A stretch of 38,746 nucleotides of DNA from Dyella sp. EPa41 (GCF_016586165.1 NZ_BCPR01000042.1:1-38746), one strand, 5' to 3'; counted from the stretch's first letter, positions 15,522-23,815 are shown. Numbers and translations are program-made. The notes: generated by a model from the letters alone, not told the origin.

Positions 15522-16250
15522 TCAGCGGCCGCCGCGTTCGGGCTTGTCGGGGCGCTCGGGTTTCTCGGGCTTTTCGGGCTTGTCCGGATGATCCGGCTTG
15601 TCCGGGCGATCGGCCTTGTCGGGGCGATCAGCCTTGGCGACCTTGTCCGCCTTGTCGGCGTGACCGGCCTTGTCGGTCTTCTCGCCATGCGCGATGTCGG
15701 CGCTATCGGGCACCGGGCCGTGCGCCTTGGCGGCGCTCATGACGTCGCCCAGCTTGAAGCCGAGCGCCTTGGCGATGTTGCCCCAGCCCTGGCCATCGGC
15801 ACGCAGCGCGAGCACGCCGGTGAGCTGCACCGGGCCGTTCGGGCCGGTCACCGTGCCGCCGTTCAACGCGGCTTCGAGCTGCGCGGCCGTGGGCTGCGTG
15901 ATGCCAGCCGCCGTCAGCTCGGCCTGGGCCAACGCGAGCGAGATGTTGACGTTGCCGTAGCCCATCTGACCCGTGCTCGGGGTGAAGGTGGTCTGCACGG
16001 CGAGCGAGGTCGCCGTCGCCGGCGTCACCAGCACGATGGCGGTGCCGCTGCGCAAGCCGGTCACCAACGCCTGCGCGTTGCCGGTGGAGCCGGCGAGCGT
16101 GGTGTACGAGGCGGCGAGCTTGGTGCTTTCCTGACCGCTCACCGGCGCCGTATGCGTGGTCGGCGCGGTGTCGGCCATGACCAGCGAGCTGCCCATGCAC
16201 AGGCCGACGGCGACACTCAACGCGGTGAGTACATGTACGTGCTTTTTCAT
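15522..16250 (-). CDS. Secreted protein with repetitive charged Asp/Lys/Pro tail
   Basis: A 242-aa exported protein. A signal peptide (about 1-26, ending VMADT) leads to a domain with ALVTGLRSGTAIVL, QMGYGNVNISLALAQAEL and GVLALRADGQGWGNIAKALG. The same pattern occurs in uncharacterised secreted proteins of Xanthomonadales and Burkholderiales. From about residue 183 the chain becomes a low-complexity tail of DKA, DKP, EKP and RPDKP units with no aromatic residue. It is probably disordered and polyampholytic. AAGGGG precedes the ATG. The neighbouring barrel protein carries a Lys/Gly-rich loop, so an interaction at the cell surface is possible but unproven. Function unknown. Confidence 0.8.
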   Translation of the reverse strand: MKKHVHVLTALSVAVGLCMGSSLVMADTAPTTHTAPVSGQESTKLAASYTTLAGSTGNAQALVTGLRSGTAIVLVTPATATSLAVQTTFTPSTGQMGYGNVNISLALAQAELTAAGITQPTAAQLEAALNGGTVTGPNGPVQLTGVLALRADGQGWGNIAKALGFKLGDVMSAAKAHGPVPDSADIAHGEKTDKAGHADKADKVAKADRPDKADRPDKPDHPDKPEKPEKPERPDKPERGGR

Positions 16251-16683
16251 CGATTGCCCCTTGAAGGTGATGATTCGTTCCCTTCGAGGCGCCCCGTGGG
16301 GCATCAGATGAACTCCGCATCTGCCGTGCGGTAGTGCAGCAAACGCGTGCTCACCCGACGGCCTCGGCGGCGGATACTGGCGGACTCGGCGGCGCAAGAA
16401 AAGAGCGCGCGTACGCAAGTTCAGCAAGCAGAAGAAAATCCTTCAGCCGCGAGTCAAGGAGCGCTTTTTTCCGTGCGCGAAGTCGCATAAAACAAGGGCC
16501 TTTCTTGCGCGAGGCTGTGCCTGGCGAACCGTAGGGAGGCTGGGGATATAGCGCTTTTGCTTAGTACTTCCTTACACGGCCTGGCGCGCCCATCGATTTT
16601 TTGTGCGATGTTGTAGCGGTGTCGCCGTGGGTGAACGCGCGCGACACCCATCGAACATTTCCACGTCCTCGTACGGAGTCAAC
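16251..16683. other. Intergenic region between the charged-tail gene and the rcnB-like gene
   Basis: About 430 bases holding two divergent promoters. It is more AT-rich than its surroundings around 16480-16620. Short open frames here have no recognisable product and no ribosome binding site. I see no repeat, RNA gene or strong operator. Confidence 0.5.
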
Positions 16684-17082
16684 ATGAAGCGCCTATTTTC
16701 ATTTGTCGTTGCGGCCGCCTTGCTCGCCGGTAGCGGCATGGTCTTCGCCTCGCCGCAAGGCCACGGTCATGGGAACGGCCATGGCAATGGCAATGGTGGC
16801 GGCAACGACGACGATGCCCGTTGGGACGACGGTGATCATGGCCACGGCCATAACCCCAAGGACGAAGGGCGTCACGACAACGGCAAGCACAAGGGCTGGT
16901 ACAAGAAGGGGGATCGCCTGCCCGATCAGTACTACACGCGCGAGTACTACGTGACCGACTACGAGCATTACCACCTGCGCCGTCCGGACCCGGGCTATCG
17001 CTGGGTGCGCGCCGACGGTGGACAGTTCTACCTGACGCTGATTTCCAGCGGCGTGGTCATCGACATCGCCGCGGGTTTCTGA
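16684..17082 (+). CDS. RcnB-family periplasmic protein
   Basis: A 132-aa exported protein. The signal peptide (about 1-23, cleaved near VFA-SP) is followed by a low-complexity stretch rich in His, Gly, Asn and Asp (about 24-60), which could bind transition metals. The C-terminal RcnB domain follows at about 70-132 (KKGDRLPDQYYTREYYVTDYEHYHLRRPDPGYRWVRADGGQFYLTLISSGVVIDI). E. coli RcnB works with the nickel/cobalt exporter RcnA; no exporter is adjacent here, so metal homeostasis is only suggested. A strong bidirectional terminator lies 28 bases after the stop. Confidence 0.88.
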   Translation: MKRLFSFVVAAALLAGSGMVFASPQGHGHGNGHGNGNGGGNDDDARWDDGDHGHGHNPKDEGRHDNGKHKGWYKKGDRLPDQYYTREYYVTDYEHYHLRRPDPGYRWVRADGGQFYLTLISSGVVIDIAAGF

Positions 17083-17110
17083 GCGACGCCATCGGCCCGA
17101 CGAGAAAAAA

Positions 17111-17141
17111 GCCACCGCCTGCGAGGGCGGTGGCTTTTCTT
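17111..17141 (+). terminator. Rho-independent terminator after the rcnB-like gene
   Basis: A perfect 9-bp stem (17111-17119 with 17126-17134, arm GCCACCGCC) with a six-base loop is followed by TTTTCTT. A run of six A precedes it, so it could also act on the opposite strand. Confidence 0.85.
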
Positions 17142-17219
17142 GTGGATATCCCAGCGAACGGCGCGGCAGGTTCACGCTCTCGCGCTGCGATCGGTTCAAC
17201 GATTCGCGCACCGGGAAAC

Positions 17220-17242
17220 GGGGCCTTCGATGCGAAGGCCCC
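17220..17242 (-). terminator. Hairpin after the sedolisin gene
   Basis: A perfect 10-bp stem (GGGGCCTTCG / CGAAGGCCCC) with a three-base loop lies 24 bases past the minus-strand stop of the sedolisin gene. Only a short T stretch follows, so termination strength is uncertain. Confidence 0.5.
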
Positions 17243-17265
17243 GCATGGCTACCGATGCAACGAGG

Positions 17266-18867
17266 TCAGAGGTTGCTGTTGAGGTTGGTCACGATCGTGC
17301 TGCCGAAACCGCTGGCGTAATCCCAACCCGCGGTCGCCGTCTCGCCACCGTTACTGCCCGAGGTGATGTCGTGGTAGCTGTTGGTCGGCACCTGGTACAG
17401 GTGCGGGCCGGCGAAGCCCAGCGTGGCGTGCCCGGCGAGCATGCGAGCCCAGGTCGCCGCGAACAGCGGCGCGGCCAGGCTGGTGCCGCCGTACTGCGCA
17501 TTGCTGCCGTTGACGATGATGATGGAACCCGAGTTGGGGTCTGCGTCCATCGCGACATCGGCGACGTCACGCGTGGTGCCACCCCCCTGCGTCTGCCAGC
17601 TGGGCTTCGGTTCGACCGTGCTGGGGCTGCCGCCGGCCTTCGACCACAGCGTTTCGCTGGCCCAGCTATTGCCGGTGCCGGTGCTGAGCGTGGTGCCGCT
17701 CACCGCCACCACATACGGCGAACTTGCCGGATAGCTCGGCGTGGTGCCGCGCGGCGCCTTGCTGCATTCGTTCGAGCCGGAGTCGCCGGTGGAGACGGAG
17801 AACGTCTGGCCCTGCGATACGCCGAGCGCGAAGATCTGGTCGTCGGCGGCCATCGAGCCGTCGTTGTAGGCGCTGGTTTCGCATTCGCCGAGCGACACGT
17901 TGATCACGCGTGCCTGGTTGTCGCTGACGGCCTGGTTGTAAGCCGCGGTGAGCGCGCTGTTGCTGAGCGAGTTGGCGGCATAGAAGATCAGCTTGCCGAC
18001 GCCGCCCGACATGCCGACGATGTCCTGGCTGTCCAGGTCCCACTCCGGCGTGCCGCTGGTGTCGGTGCCGGGCGTGCCGACCACGATCACCTGCGTGTTG
18101 ACGGCCGGCAGGCCGTTCGCGGTGGTGAAGGCGGTGAGGTCCTTCAGCGGCTGCGTCATGTTGCCGTCGCTGATGATGCCCACCGTGATGGTCGAAGCGG
18201 TCGGCGTGCTGCCGGCGTTGTAGATGGTGGGGAAGGTGGTCGGGTTATGGCCCGTCACGCCCGTGGTGGCGCTGGTGCCAACGCGATCGGCAGGCTTGAG
18301 CATGGTGTGCGCGTGCGACACGGTCTGCAGGCCGACCACGGAGAGCACGGCATCGGCGAGTTCCGCCGGCACCTTGGCGTCGTCGATGTTGGCGTAGGCG
18401 TCGCGACCTTCGGCGTCGTGCGCCTTGATCAGTCGCGTGCTGAAAGCGGCCTGCGCGGCCCCGGCGTTGCCGTCGGCGGAGACCAGCATGCGGTTCGGCG
18501 CCACCGTGATGTGGCTGAAGCCGGCCTTGCCCAGGTGATCGACCACCGCCTGCACCTGCGCGGCGCTCGGGGAGAACATTGCGATGGTGTCCGACGCGCT
18601 GAGCCTGGTGTGGTAGGCGGCGCTGTTCGGGTTGTGCGAGGCCGCGATGAAATCGTCGAGCGTGGAACGATTCTGCAGTTTCATCACCACTTCGACGTGC
18701 ACCGGCGTGCTCGCATCGGCGAGGTCGGCGGCGGTGGCGGTGGCGGCGAGTTCATGGGCGTGCGTCGCCGTGGTCTTCCATGTGGTCCCCGCCGTTGCCT
18801 GCGCACAAGTCATCACACCCAGCGCGGCAACCAGTGCAACGCACAGCGAGGATTTCTTCATCTGCAT
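17266..18867 (-). CDS. Secreted S53 family serine-carboxyl peptidase (sedolisin, pseudomonalisin/xanthomonalisin type)
   Basis: A 533-aa secreted acid protease precursor. A signal peptide (about 1-26) is followed by an S53 pro-domain (about 45-190). The catalytic domain starts near residue 205. Catalytic residues are visible: E275 and D279 (TPEWDLD), oxyanion D362 (STGDSG) and nucleophile S463 (YGGTSLAAP). The C-terminal calcium site follows the pattern HDITSG...GWDYASGFGS (D500, D516). The ATG at 18867 has GAGGGAGAA eight bases upstream. It sits close to a second secreted protease of another clan (S8 at 21890). It should act outside the cell at acid pH after self-cleavage, as known for the family. 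Confidence 0.95.
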   Translation of the reverse strand: MQMKKSSLCVALVAALGVMTCAQATAGTTWKTTATHAHELAATATAADLADASTPVHVEVVMKLQNRSTLDDFIAASHNPNSAAYHTRLSASDTIAMFSPSAAQVQAVVDHLGKAGFSHITVAPNRMLVSADGNAGAAQAAFSTRLIKAHDAEGRDAYANIDDAKVPAELADAVLSVVGLQTVSHAHTMLKPADRVGTSATTGVTGHNPTTFPTIYNAGSTPTASTITVGIISDGNMTQPLKDLTAFTTANGLPAVNTQVIVVGTPGTDTSGTPEWDLDSQDIVGMSGGVGKLIFYAANSLSNSALTAAYNQAVSDNQARVINVSLGECETSAYNDGSMAADDQIFALGVSQGQTFSVSTGDSGSNECSKAPRGTTPSYPASSPYVVAVSGTTLSTGTGNSWASETLWSKAGGSPSTVEPKPSWQTQGGGTTRDVADVAMDADPNSGSIIIVNGSNAQYGGTSLAAPLFAATWARMLAGHATLGFAGPHLYQVPTNSYHDITSGSNGGETATAGWDYASGFGSTIVTNLNSNL

Positions 18868-19228
18868 GAGTTGTTCTCCCTCTTGTCGAGCCGATGCCCG
18901 GCTCTGGAATGTTGTGATCGCCCGGTCAGGGCGAGAGGCTGCTCACCTTAGGTCCGCCGTTCCGTGGCGTGCTCCCCAGCACGCTCCCTTGTTTGGAAAG
19001 AAGGTCCGCTCCCCAGCTCGACGCTAGCACGGTGTGCATGCATCGCTGCATTGGCAAAATTCCGAAGTGCGCACTCGTGCGCGCTCGCAATTTCGTGCGG
19101 AAAAAGTGCGAAAGTCTTCGTTGATTCGATGCTGACGCAGGCCTTTCGAAAGGCCGTGGCGTGATGTGCTGGACATGGCGCACGCGATGGCGCGTGCGCG
19201 CTGCATGCATCGACAAGAGAGGTTGGGT
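18868..19228. other. Intergenic region between dodecin and sedolisin genes
   Basis: About 360 bases with no gene. It holds a perfect 16-bp palindrome GGCCTTTCGAAAGGCC at 19140-19155 and a 9-bp stem-loop at 19178-19199 (arm GCGCACGCG). The stem-loop lies about 30 bases past the dodecin stop on the minus strand and may end that transcript. The sedolisin promoter must be in the rest. Confidence 0.55.
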
Positions 19229-19438
19229 TCAGCCTTCGAGGGTGAAGCCGATCTTCAGCGTGACCTGCCAGTGCGCGATCTTGCCGCCGTCCACATGGCC
19301 GCGGACGTCCGTCACGTGGAACCAGCGTATGTCGCGTATCGTCTTGGACGCACGCTCGATGGCGACGCGGATCGCGTCGTCGCTGCTCTTGCTGGATGAG
19401 CCCGTCAACTCGACGGATTTGTACACGTGTTCGGTCAT
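19229..19438 (-). CDS. Dodecin family protein
   Basis: A 69-aa protein with the dodecin pattern: HVYKSVELTGSSSKSSDDAIRVAIERASKTIRDIRWFHVTDVRGHVDGGKIAHWQVTLKIGF. Dodecins form hollow dodecamers that bind flavins or coenzyme A and buffer or protect these molecules. The flavin-stacking aromatic residue (W in RWFHV) is present. The start at 19438 has AGGAG about ten bases upstream. It is a single gene between secreted-protein genes, with no obvious functional link to them. Confidence 0.93.
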   Translation of the reverse strand: MTEHVYKSVELTGSSSKSSDDAIRVAIERASKTIRDIRWFHVTDVRGHVDGGKIAHWQVTLKIGFTLEG

Positions 19439-19777
19439 GGCGCGGCTCTCCTGGTTCGGGTGGGTGCGCGTTGGCGCGCGTGCTTGCCCTCGGCACTGCA
19501 CACCCGGCTGCGCCTAGGTGACGTGAAGAACCGCTGGCATCGCCGTGCTGCGATGCCGGTCTCGTTTCATGGCGGGGTTTCGCGAAGTCTTCACGCGCGA
19601 GCTAAGCGGTGCGAAAGGTCCCGGGGTTACGTTCCCTCGACCTTGCCCTGGGGACGCAGCGAATGGCCGCGGCAGGCGAGGGATCCCCGGCTGTGTCAGT
19701 CGCGGCTCAAGGTTTCGCGTGCGCGTGTCACGCAGCCAGGTCACCGGTTAGATCACTTGCATCTTCTGGAGGGGAAC
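19439..19777. other. Intergenic region upstream of the 531-aa secreted protein gene
   Basis: About 340 bases without a gene. The plus-strand frame of the downstream gene is open through here, but the clear signal peptide starts only at 19778. I see GC-rich imperfect dyads but no recognisable promoter, RNA or operator. Confidence 0.45.
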
Positions 19778-21373
19778 ATGGCTCTTCATTGCATCACCCG
19801 TCTCAGCGTGGCGTTGGGCTCGGTCATCGCCCTGGCCGCAGGCAACGCCTACGCCGATGACAATGGCACTGCCGAGGTGACGTCCGCCGTACAGCATGAC
19901 GTACTGCATTCCCTGCGCGGCACGATGCCCAGGCCCGATGATTTTTCCAAGGGGCCGCGCAATCATCCGTTGCATCCCTTGCCGTGGCTGGATGGTCCAG
20001 GCAATCCACCCGAAGGCGCCCTGCAAGGCAGCCCCGGCGGCGCGTTCGCGCCGACGCTGGGTTCGGGCGTGGACGGTGTCGGCAACGGCTTCAGCGGTCC
20101 GCAGGGCTCGTTCACCGTGAACAGCGCGCCGCCGGACACCAATGGCGCGGTGGGCGCCACGCAGTACGTGCAGATCGTCAACACCGGTTTTGCGGTGTTC
20201 GACAAGGCCACCAAGTCGGTGGTGTACGGACCGGTGCAATCGAACACGTTGTGGTCGGGCTTTGGCGGGCCCTGCGAAACCGACAACGACGGCGACGCGA
20301 CGGTGGTGTACGACAAGGCGGCCAATCGCTGGGTGATCTCGCAGTTCGCGGTAACCGCCGCGCCGTATTACCAGTGCGTAGCGGTGTCGGCGACCAGCGA
20401 TGCGACCGGCGCGTACTACCGCTATGCGTTCCCCTACGGCAGCGTGTTCCCCGACTATCCGAAGATGGGCGTGTGGCCCGACGCGTATTACGAGACATTC
20501 AACATGTTCAACGGCAACACCTTCGCCGGCGCGAAGCTGTGTGCCTATGACCGCAATGCGATGCTGAGCGGCGCGGCCGCCACGCAGCAGTGCTTCCAGT
20601 TGTCCACCAGCTACGGCGGCGTGTTGCCGGCCGATCTCGACGGCAGCACGGCGCCGCCGGCGGGGTCACCGAACTACATGCTCAACTTCGGCGCGAACTC
20701 GCTCAACCTGTGGAAGTTCCATGTGGATTGGGCCAATACCGCCAACACCACGCTGACCGGTCCGGTCTCGATCCCGGTGGCATCGTTCTCGGCGGCATGC
20801 GGTGGCGGCACCTGCGTCCCGCAGGGTGGCGTGAAACAGAAGCTGGATTCGCTGGGTGACCGGCTGATGTTCCGCCTGGCTTATCGCAACTTCACCGATC
20901 ACGAATCGCTGGTGGTCACGCATTCGGTGAAGGTCGGCACCAGCAGGCAGAACCCGTACACGGGCGTGCGCTGGTATGAGATCCGCACCCCGGGCGCGAC
21001 GCCGACGGTGTACCAGCAGTCCACGTTCTCGCCCGACACCAGCTACCGCTGGATGGGCTCGGTGGCGATGGACAAGCAGGGCAACATGGCGCTGGGTTAC
21101 AGCACGTCGAGCAGCACGCTGCATCCGGCCATCCGCTATACCGGCCGCCTCGCCACCGATGCGCTCAATACCATGCAGGCCGAAAACAGCATCCTCGAAG
21201 GCCTTGGGTCGCAGACGGGCAGCAACCTCGCGCGTTGGGGCGACTACAGCGCGATGACCATCGATCCGGTGGACGACTGCACGTTCTGGTACACCAACGA
21301 GTACCTGAAGACGAACGGCGCGTTCAACTGGAGCACGCGCATCGCGTCGTTCAAGTTCCCCGGCTGCCAGTAA
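19778..21373 (+). CDS. Large secreted protein of unknown function (531 aa)
   Basis: A signal peptide (about 1-26, cleaved near AYA-DD) and a strong TGGAGGGG ribosome binding site set the start at 19778. After a proline-rich segment, the body carries conserved-looking motifs: APPDTNGAVGATQYVQIVN, TLWSGFGGPCETDNDGDATVVYD, FPDYPKMGVWPDAYY, SPNYMLNFGANSLNLWKFHVDW and RWGDYSAMTIDPVDDCTFWYTNEY. These repeat a strand-turn-Trp/Tyr rhythm like a beta-propeller. I have seen this pattern in uncharacterised exported proteins of Xanthomonadales and Acidobacteria. There is no protease triad or known enzymatic motif. Cysteines probably form disulfides. A strong terminator follows. It lies between two secreted proteases, so a degradative or surface role is plausible. 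Confidence 0.85.
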   Translation: MALHCITRLSVALGSVIALAAGNAYADDNGTAEVTSAVQHDVLHSLRGTMPRPDDFSKGPRNHPLHPLPWLDGPGNPPEGALQGSPGGAFAPTLGSGVDGVGNGFSGPQGSFTVNSAPPDTNGAVGATQYVQIVNTGFAVFDKATKSVVYGPVQSNTLWSGFGGPCETDNDGDATVVYDKAANRWVISQFAVTAAPYYQCVAVSATSDATGAYYRYAFPYGSVFPDYPKMGVWPDAYYETFNMFNGNTFAGAKLCAYDRNAMLSGAAATQQCFQLSTSYGGVLPADLDGSTAPPAGSPNYMLNFGANSLNLWKFHVDWANTANTTLTGPVSIPVASFSAACGGGTCVPQGGVKQKLDSLGDRLMFRLAYRNFTDHESLVVTHSVKVGTSRQNPYTGVRWYEIRTPGATPTVYQQSTFSPDTSYRWMGSVAMDKQGNMALGYSTSSSTLHPAIRYTGRLATDALNTMQAENSILEGLGSQTGSNLARWGDYSAMTIDPVDDCTFWYTNEYLKTNGAFNWSTRIASFKFPGCQ

Positions 21374-21889
21374 GGCGGCGGCAGGCCGTTCGGACGTCCC
21401 CGCCAAGGCGGGGACGTTTTTTTTTGGCGGCCGCCACCTTGCATCGTTGCAAGGCAGTCGATTTCACGCGCCACATCACACTTCGGCAGCGCCGACGTTT
21501 TTGGATCGTTCTACGCCAGCCCGCCGTCAGTTTTTCTTGGCGTCTCCTTCACATCGCAAATGAATGATGGAACGGCCGCGACTTCTTGCGGTCGTTGGCG
21601 CTGGGGAGGCGGGTTCGTCCCGCTGAATTCTTCTTGGAAGGAGTGATGCCGGTGTGGCCAGGCCACGCCGCCACGGGCGGCTGCGCGCTTTTCCAGTGCA
21701 TCGGCATGACAGGTCTGCGGACGCCCTCTGCGTCCGTCACTGTTTGCGGCGTGTCCGGGAGGGACACATCGATCGGGGAAAACCACCGTCGCAGGCTCGA
21801 CGCCTCGAGCGGCCGGTCACGGGTTGACTGGCCAGGTTCGGACAGGAGGTCACGGAACCACTGCGACCCATACTTGGACGAGGATCTGC
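21374..21889. other. Intergenic region upstream of the S8 protease gene
   Basis: After the terminator at 21395-21425 this 516-base stretch has several hairpins. One is CCTTGCA-TCGT-TGCAAGG at 21437-21454, and an 11-bp stem with two G:U pairs lies at 21571-21596. A GTGTCC-N5-GGACAC inverted repeat is at 21751-21767. No gene is convincing. A long structured leader for the protease mRNA is possible. Confidence 0.45.
21395..21425 (+). terminator. Strong rho-independent terminator after the 531-aa secreted protein
   Basis: A perfect 10-bp stem (CGTCCCCGCC / GGCGGGGACG) with an AA loop is followed by nine T (21417-21425). Confidence 0.93.
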
Positions 21890-23488
21890 ATGAGCATGCA
21901 TAGGAAATGGTTGGTCGCTTCGCTTTGGCTTGCCCTCGGCACTTCGGCGATGGCCGCGGATTTCGGTACATCACCGCCGCCGTCGTCGAAATTCGACGTG
22001 AGTCCGCTGCAAGGCGACCAGACGTATACCGGCTTCATCGTCACCTACAGGAACGGCAGCAGTGAACGCGGCAACGCCGCGGCCGCCGTGCAGAACGTGG
22101 GCGTGGCCGCGGGCCGCGCAAAACTCGGTAGCGGCGCCGCGGCCTTCGCGCGCGGGCTCAACATGCACTACGGGCGCAAGCTCGCTACGGGTGCCGACCT
22201 GGTGCGCAGCGACCGCGCCTTGTCGTCGGCCGAAGCGTCGGCCTTGATCCAGCAGATCGCCGCCGATCCCGCGGTGGAGTTCGTGGAGCCCGAGTATCTG
22301 TTGAAGAAGGTCGACGGCATCAAGCCGGCCGGCGCGGCCACGTTCACCGTGCCAAACGACCAGTACTACGCCTCGTACCAGTGGGATTACCTGGCCGCGA
22401 CGGGCGCCAACTTCCTGGACAACACGCTCAACGCGAACGTCGCCAACTGGGGCGGCGCCAACATCCAGCAGGCATGGAGCCTCGCCGACGGCACGGGCAT
22501 CGTCATCGCCAGCCTCGATACCGGCGTGACCAGCCATCCCGACCTCAACCTGTCACTCGCCAATGCGGGTTACGACTTCATCAGCACCGCGTCGGTGTCT
22601 GGCCGCTCCACCAATGGCCGAGTTGCCGGCGGTTGGGACACGGGCGACTGGGTGACCGCCGGCCAGTGCGGCGCCGGGCAGCCGGCCGAGGACAGCAGCT
22701 GGCACGGCACCCACGTGTTCGGTACGGCAGGCGGCGAATACACCAACAACAGTACCGGCATGGTGGGCACGGCGTTTGGCGCGCAGGTGCTGCCGGTGCG
22801 CGTGCTCGGCCATTGCGGCGGTTCCAACGCCGACATCGCCGACGCCATCACCTGGGCCTCGGGCGGCAGCGTGTCTGGCGTGCCTGCCAACGCACATCCT
22901 GCGCAAGTGATCAGCATGAGCCTGGGCGGTTCAGGCAAGTGCACGTCCAGCAGCGTGCTGGGCCAGGCGATCACCGGCGCCATCGGCCGCGGTGCGACGG
23001 TGGTGGTGGCGGCCGGCAACAGCAACGCCAATGCGTCGAACTACTCGCCGGCCAGTTGCGCGGGCGCGGTGACCGTGGCGGCCACGGGCATTACCAGCGC
23101 GCGTGCCTATTACTCCAACTACGGTTCGCTCGTCGCGATCGCCGCGCCGGGCGGTGGCGTCTACAAGAACGATGCCTCCACCGGCACGCAGGTCACCACC
23201 GGCTTCATCTGGTCGACCATCAACGCCGGCACGACGACGCCGACCACGGCGACGTACGGCGGCATGGCCGGCACGTCGCAGGCGACGCCGCATGTGGCCG
23301 GCGTGGTGGCACTGATGCAGAGCTATCGACTCGCGCTCGGCAAGTCGCTGCTGACGCCGGCGCAGGTCACATCCTTGCTGAAGTCCTCGGCGACTTCACC
23401 GCATGTGAAACCCAGCGGCAGCAAGACGATCGGGGCAGGCATCGTCAACGCCTATGCTGCCGTGCAGGCGGCGGGTACACAGCCGTAA
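21890..23488 (+). CDS. Secreted S8 family subtilisin-like serine protease
   Basis: A 532-aa secreted protease precursor. A signal peptide (about 1-23) is followed by an I9-like pro-domain (about 46-138, ending VEFVEPEYLLKK) that should fold and inhibit the enzyme. The catalytic domain runs from about 155. The triad is D210 (IASLDTGV), H272 (SSWHGTHVFGT) and S463 (GMAGTSQATPHVAG), with oxyanion N377. Four cysteines can pair. There is no C-terminal P or PPC domain, so it is a short form of the xanthomonad extracellular proteases. The ATG at 21890 is preceded by CGAGGA at five bases. Secretion beyond the outer membrane would need a type II system not seen here. Confidence 0.95.
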   Translation: MSMHRKWLVASLWLALGTSAMAADFGTSPPPSSKFDVSPLQGDQTYTGFIVTYRNGSSERGNAAAAVQNVGVAAGRAKLGSGAAAFARGLNMHYGRKLATGADLVRSDRALSSAEASALIQQIAADPAVEFVEPEYLLKKVDGIKPAGAATFTVPNDQYYASYQWDYLAATGANFLDNTLNANVANWGGANIQQAWSLADGTGIVIASLDTGVTSHPDLNLSLANAGYDFISTASVSGRSTNGRVAGGWDTGDWVTAGQCGAGQPAEDSSWHGTHVFGTAGGEYTNNSTGMVGTAFGAQVLPVRVLGHCGGSNADIADAITWASGGSVSGVPANAHPAQVISMSLGGSGKCTSSSVLGQAITGAIGRGATVVVAAGNSNANASNYSPASCAGAVTVAATGITSARAYYSNYGSLVAIAAPGGGVYKNDASTGTQVTTGFIWSTINAGTTTPTTATYGGMAGTSQATPHVAGVVALMQSYRLALGKSLLTPAQVTSLLKSSATSPHVKPSGSKTIGAGIVNAYAAVQAAGTQP

Positions 23489-23495
23489 CGACGAA

Positions 23496-23522
23496 GGGCC
23501 GATGCCGCGCAGGCATCGGCCC
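23496..23522 (+). terminator. Hairpin after the S8 protease gene
   Basis: A perfect 11-bp stem (GGGCCGATGCC / GGCATCGGCCC) with a five-base loop starts eight bases after the stop. No T run follows, so it is a probable but unproven terminator. Confidence 0.55.
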
Positions 23523-23533
23523 TCGGCAATGAA

Positions 23534-23561
23534 TGTAGGAGCGCACCCAGTGCGCGACCGC
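23534..23561 (+). repeat. Palindromic extragenic (REP-like) repeat, copy 1
   Basis: The unit begins TGTAGGAGCGCACCCAGTGC and ends GCGACCGC. It forms an inverted pair with copy 2, 18 bases downstream, giving a long hairpin typical of REP doublets. The inner part GCGCACCCAGTGCGC is itself nearly palindromic. Confidence 0.85.
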
Positions 23562-23579
23562 GGCCCATCGATCACCTCT

Positions 23580-23607
23580 GCGGTCGCGCACTGGGTGCGC
23601 TCCTGCA
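23580..23607 (-). repeat. Palindromic extragenic (REP-like) repeat, copy 2, inverted
   Basis: The same unit as copy 1 on the opposite strand, differing only near the end (TGCAGGAG in place of TGTAGGAG). Copies 1 and 2 together resemble a REP doublet. Confidence 0.85.
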
Positions 23608-23772
23608 AGGGAATGCCACGTAGAGAAAGTGACCCGGGTCGCGGCAGTGGCTCGGAAGCCAGCGTCCCCACGGGGACTCCCTGCGATCGCAGGCGAGACC
23701 CATCGCGATAACGCGACGATCAGGGCACAACGACTGTGCCGGTGAGACTGGCAATCAGGACTGAGGCGAAAG

Positions 23773-23800
23773 GCGGTCGCGCACTGGGTGCGCTCCTACA
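23773..23800 (-). repeat. Palindromic extragenic (REP-like) repeat, copy 3, inverted
   Basis: Identical to copy 1 in reverse orientation over its full 28 bases. It ends 15 bases before the stop of the ClpP-like gene. Confidence 0.85.
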
Positions 23801-23815
23801 TGATGTCCATGAAAT

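Larger units (their letters stand above)
23489..23815. other. Repeat-bearing intergenic region between S8 and ClpP-like genes
   Basis: This 327-base stretch between convergent genes contains a hairpin at 23496-23522 and three copies of a palindromic extragenic repeat (23534-23561, 23580-23607 and 23773-23800). No gene is seen. Confidence 0.8.

Noticed and set aside
21751-21767. GTGTCC-N5-GGACAC upstream of the S8 protease as another member of the TGTCCGCGGA motif
   Set aside because: The half sites match but the spacing is five bases, not two, and no GG-N10-GC promoter follows before the gene.
23534-23800. The repeated 28-base units as a CRISPR array
   Set aside because: Units are in both orientations with unequal gaps (18 and 165 bases), are themselves palindromic, and no cas gene is near; they fit REP-like elements.
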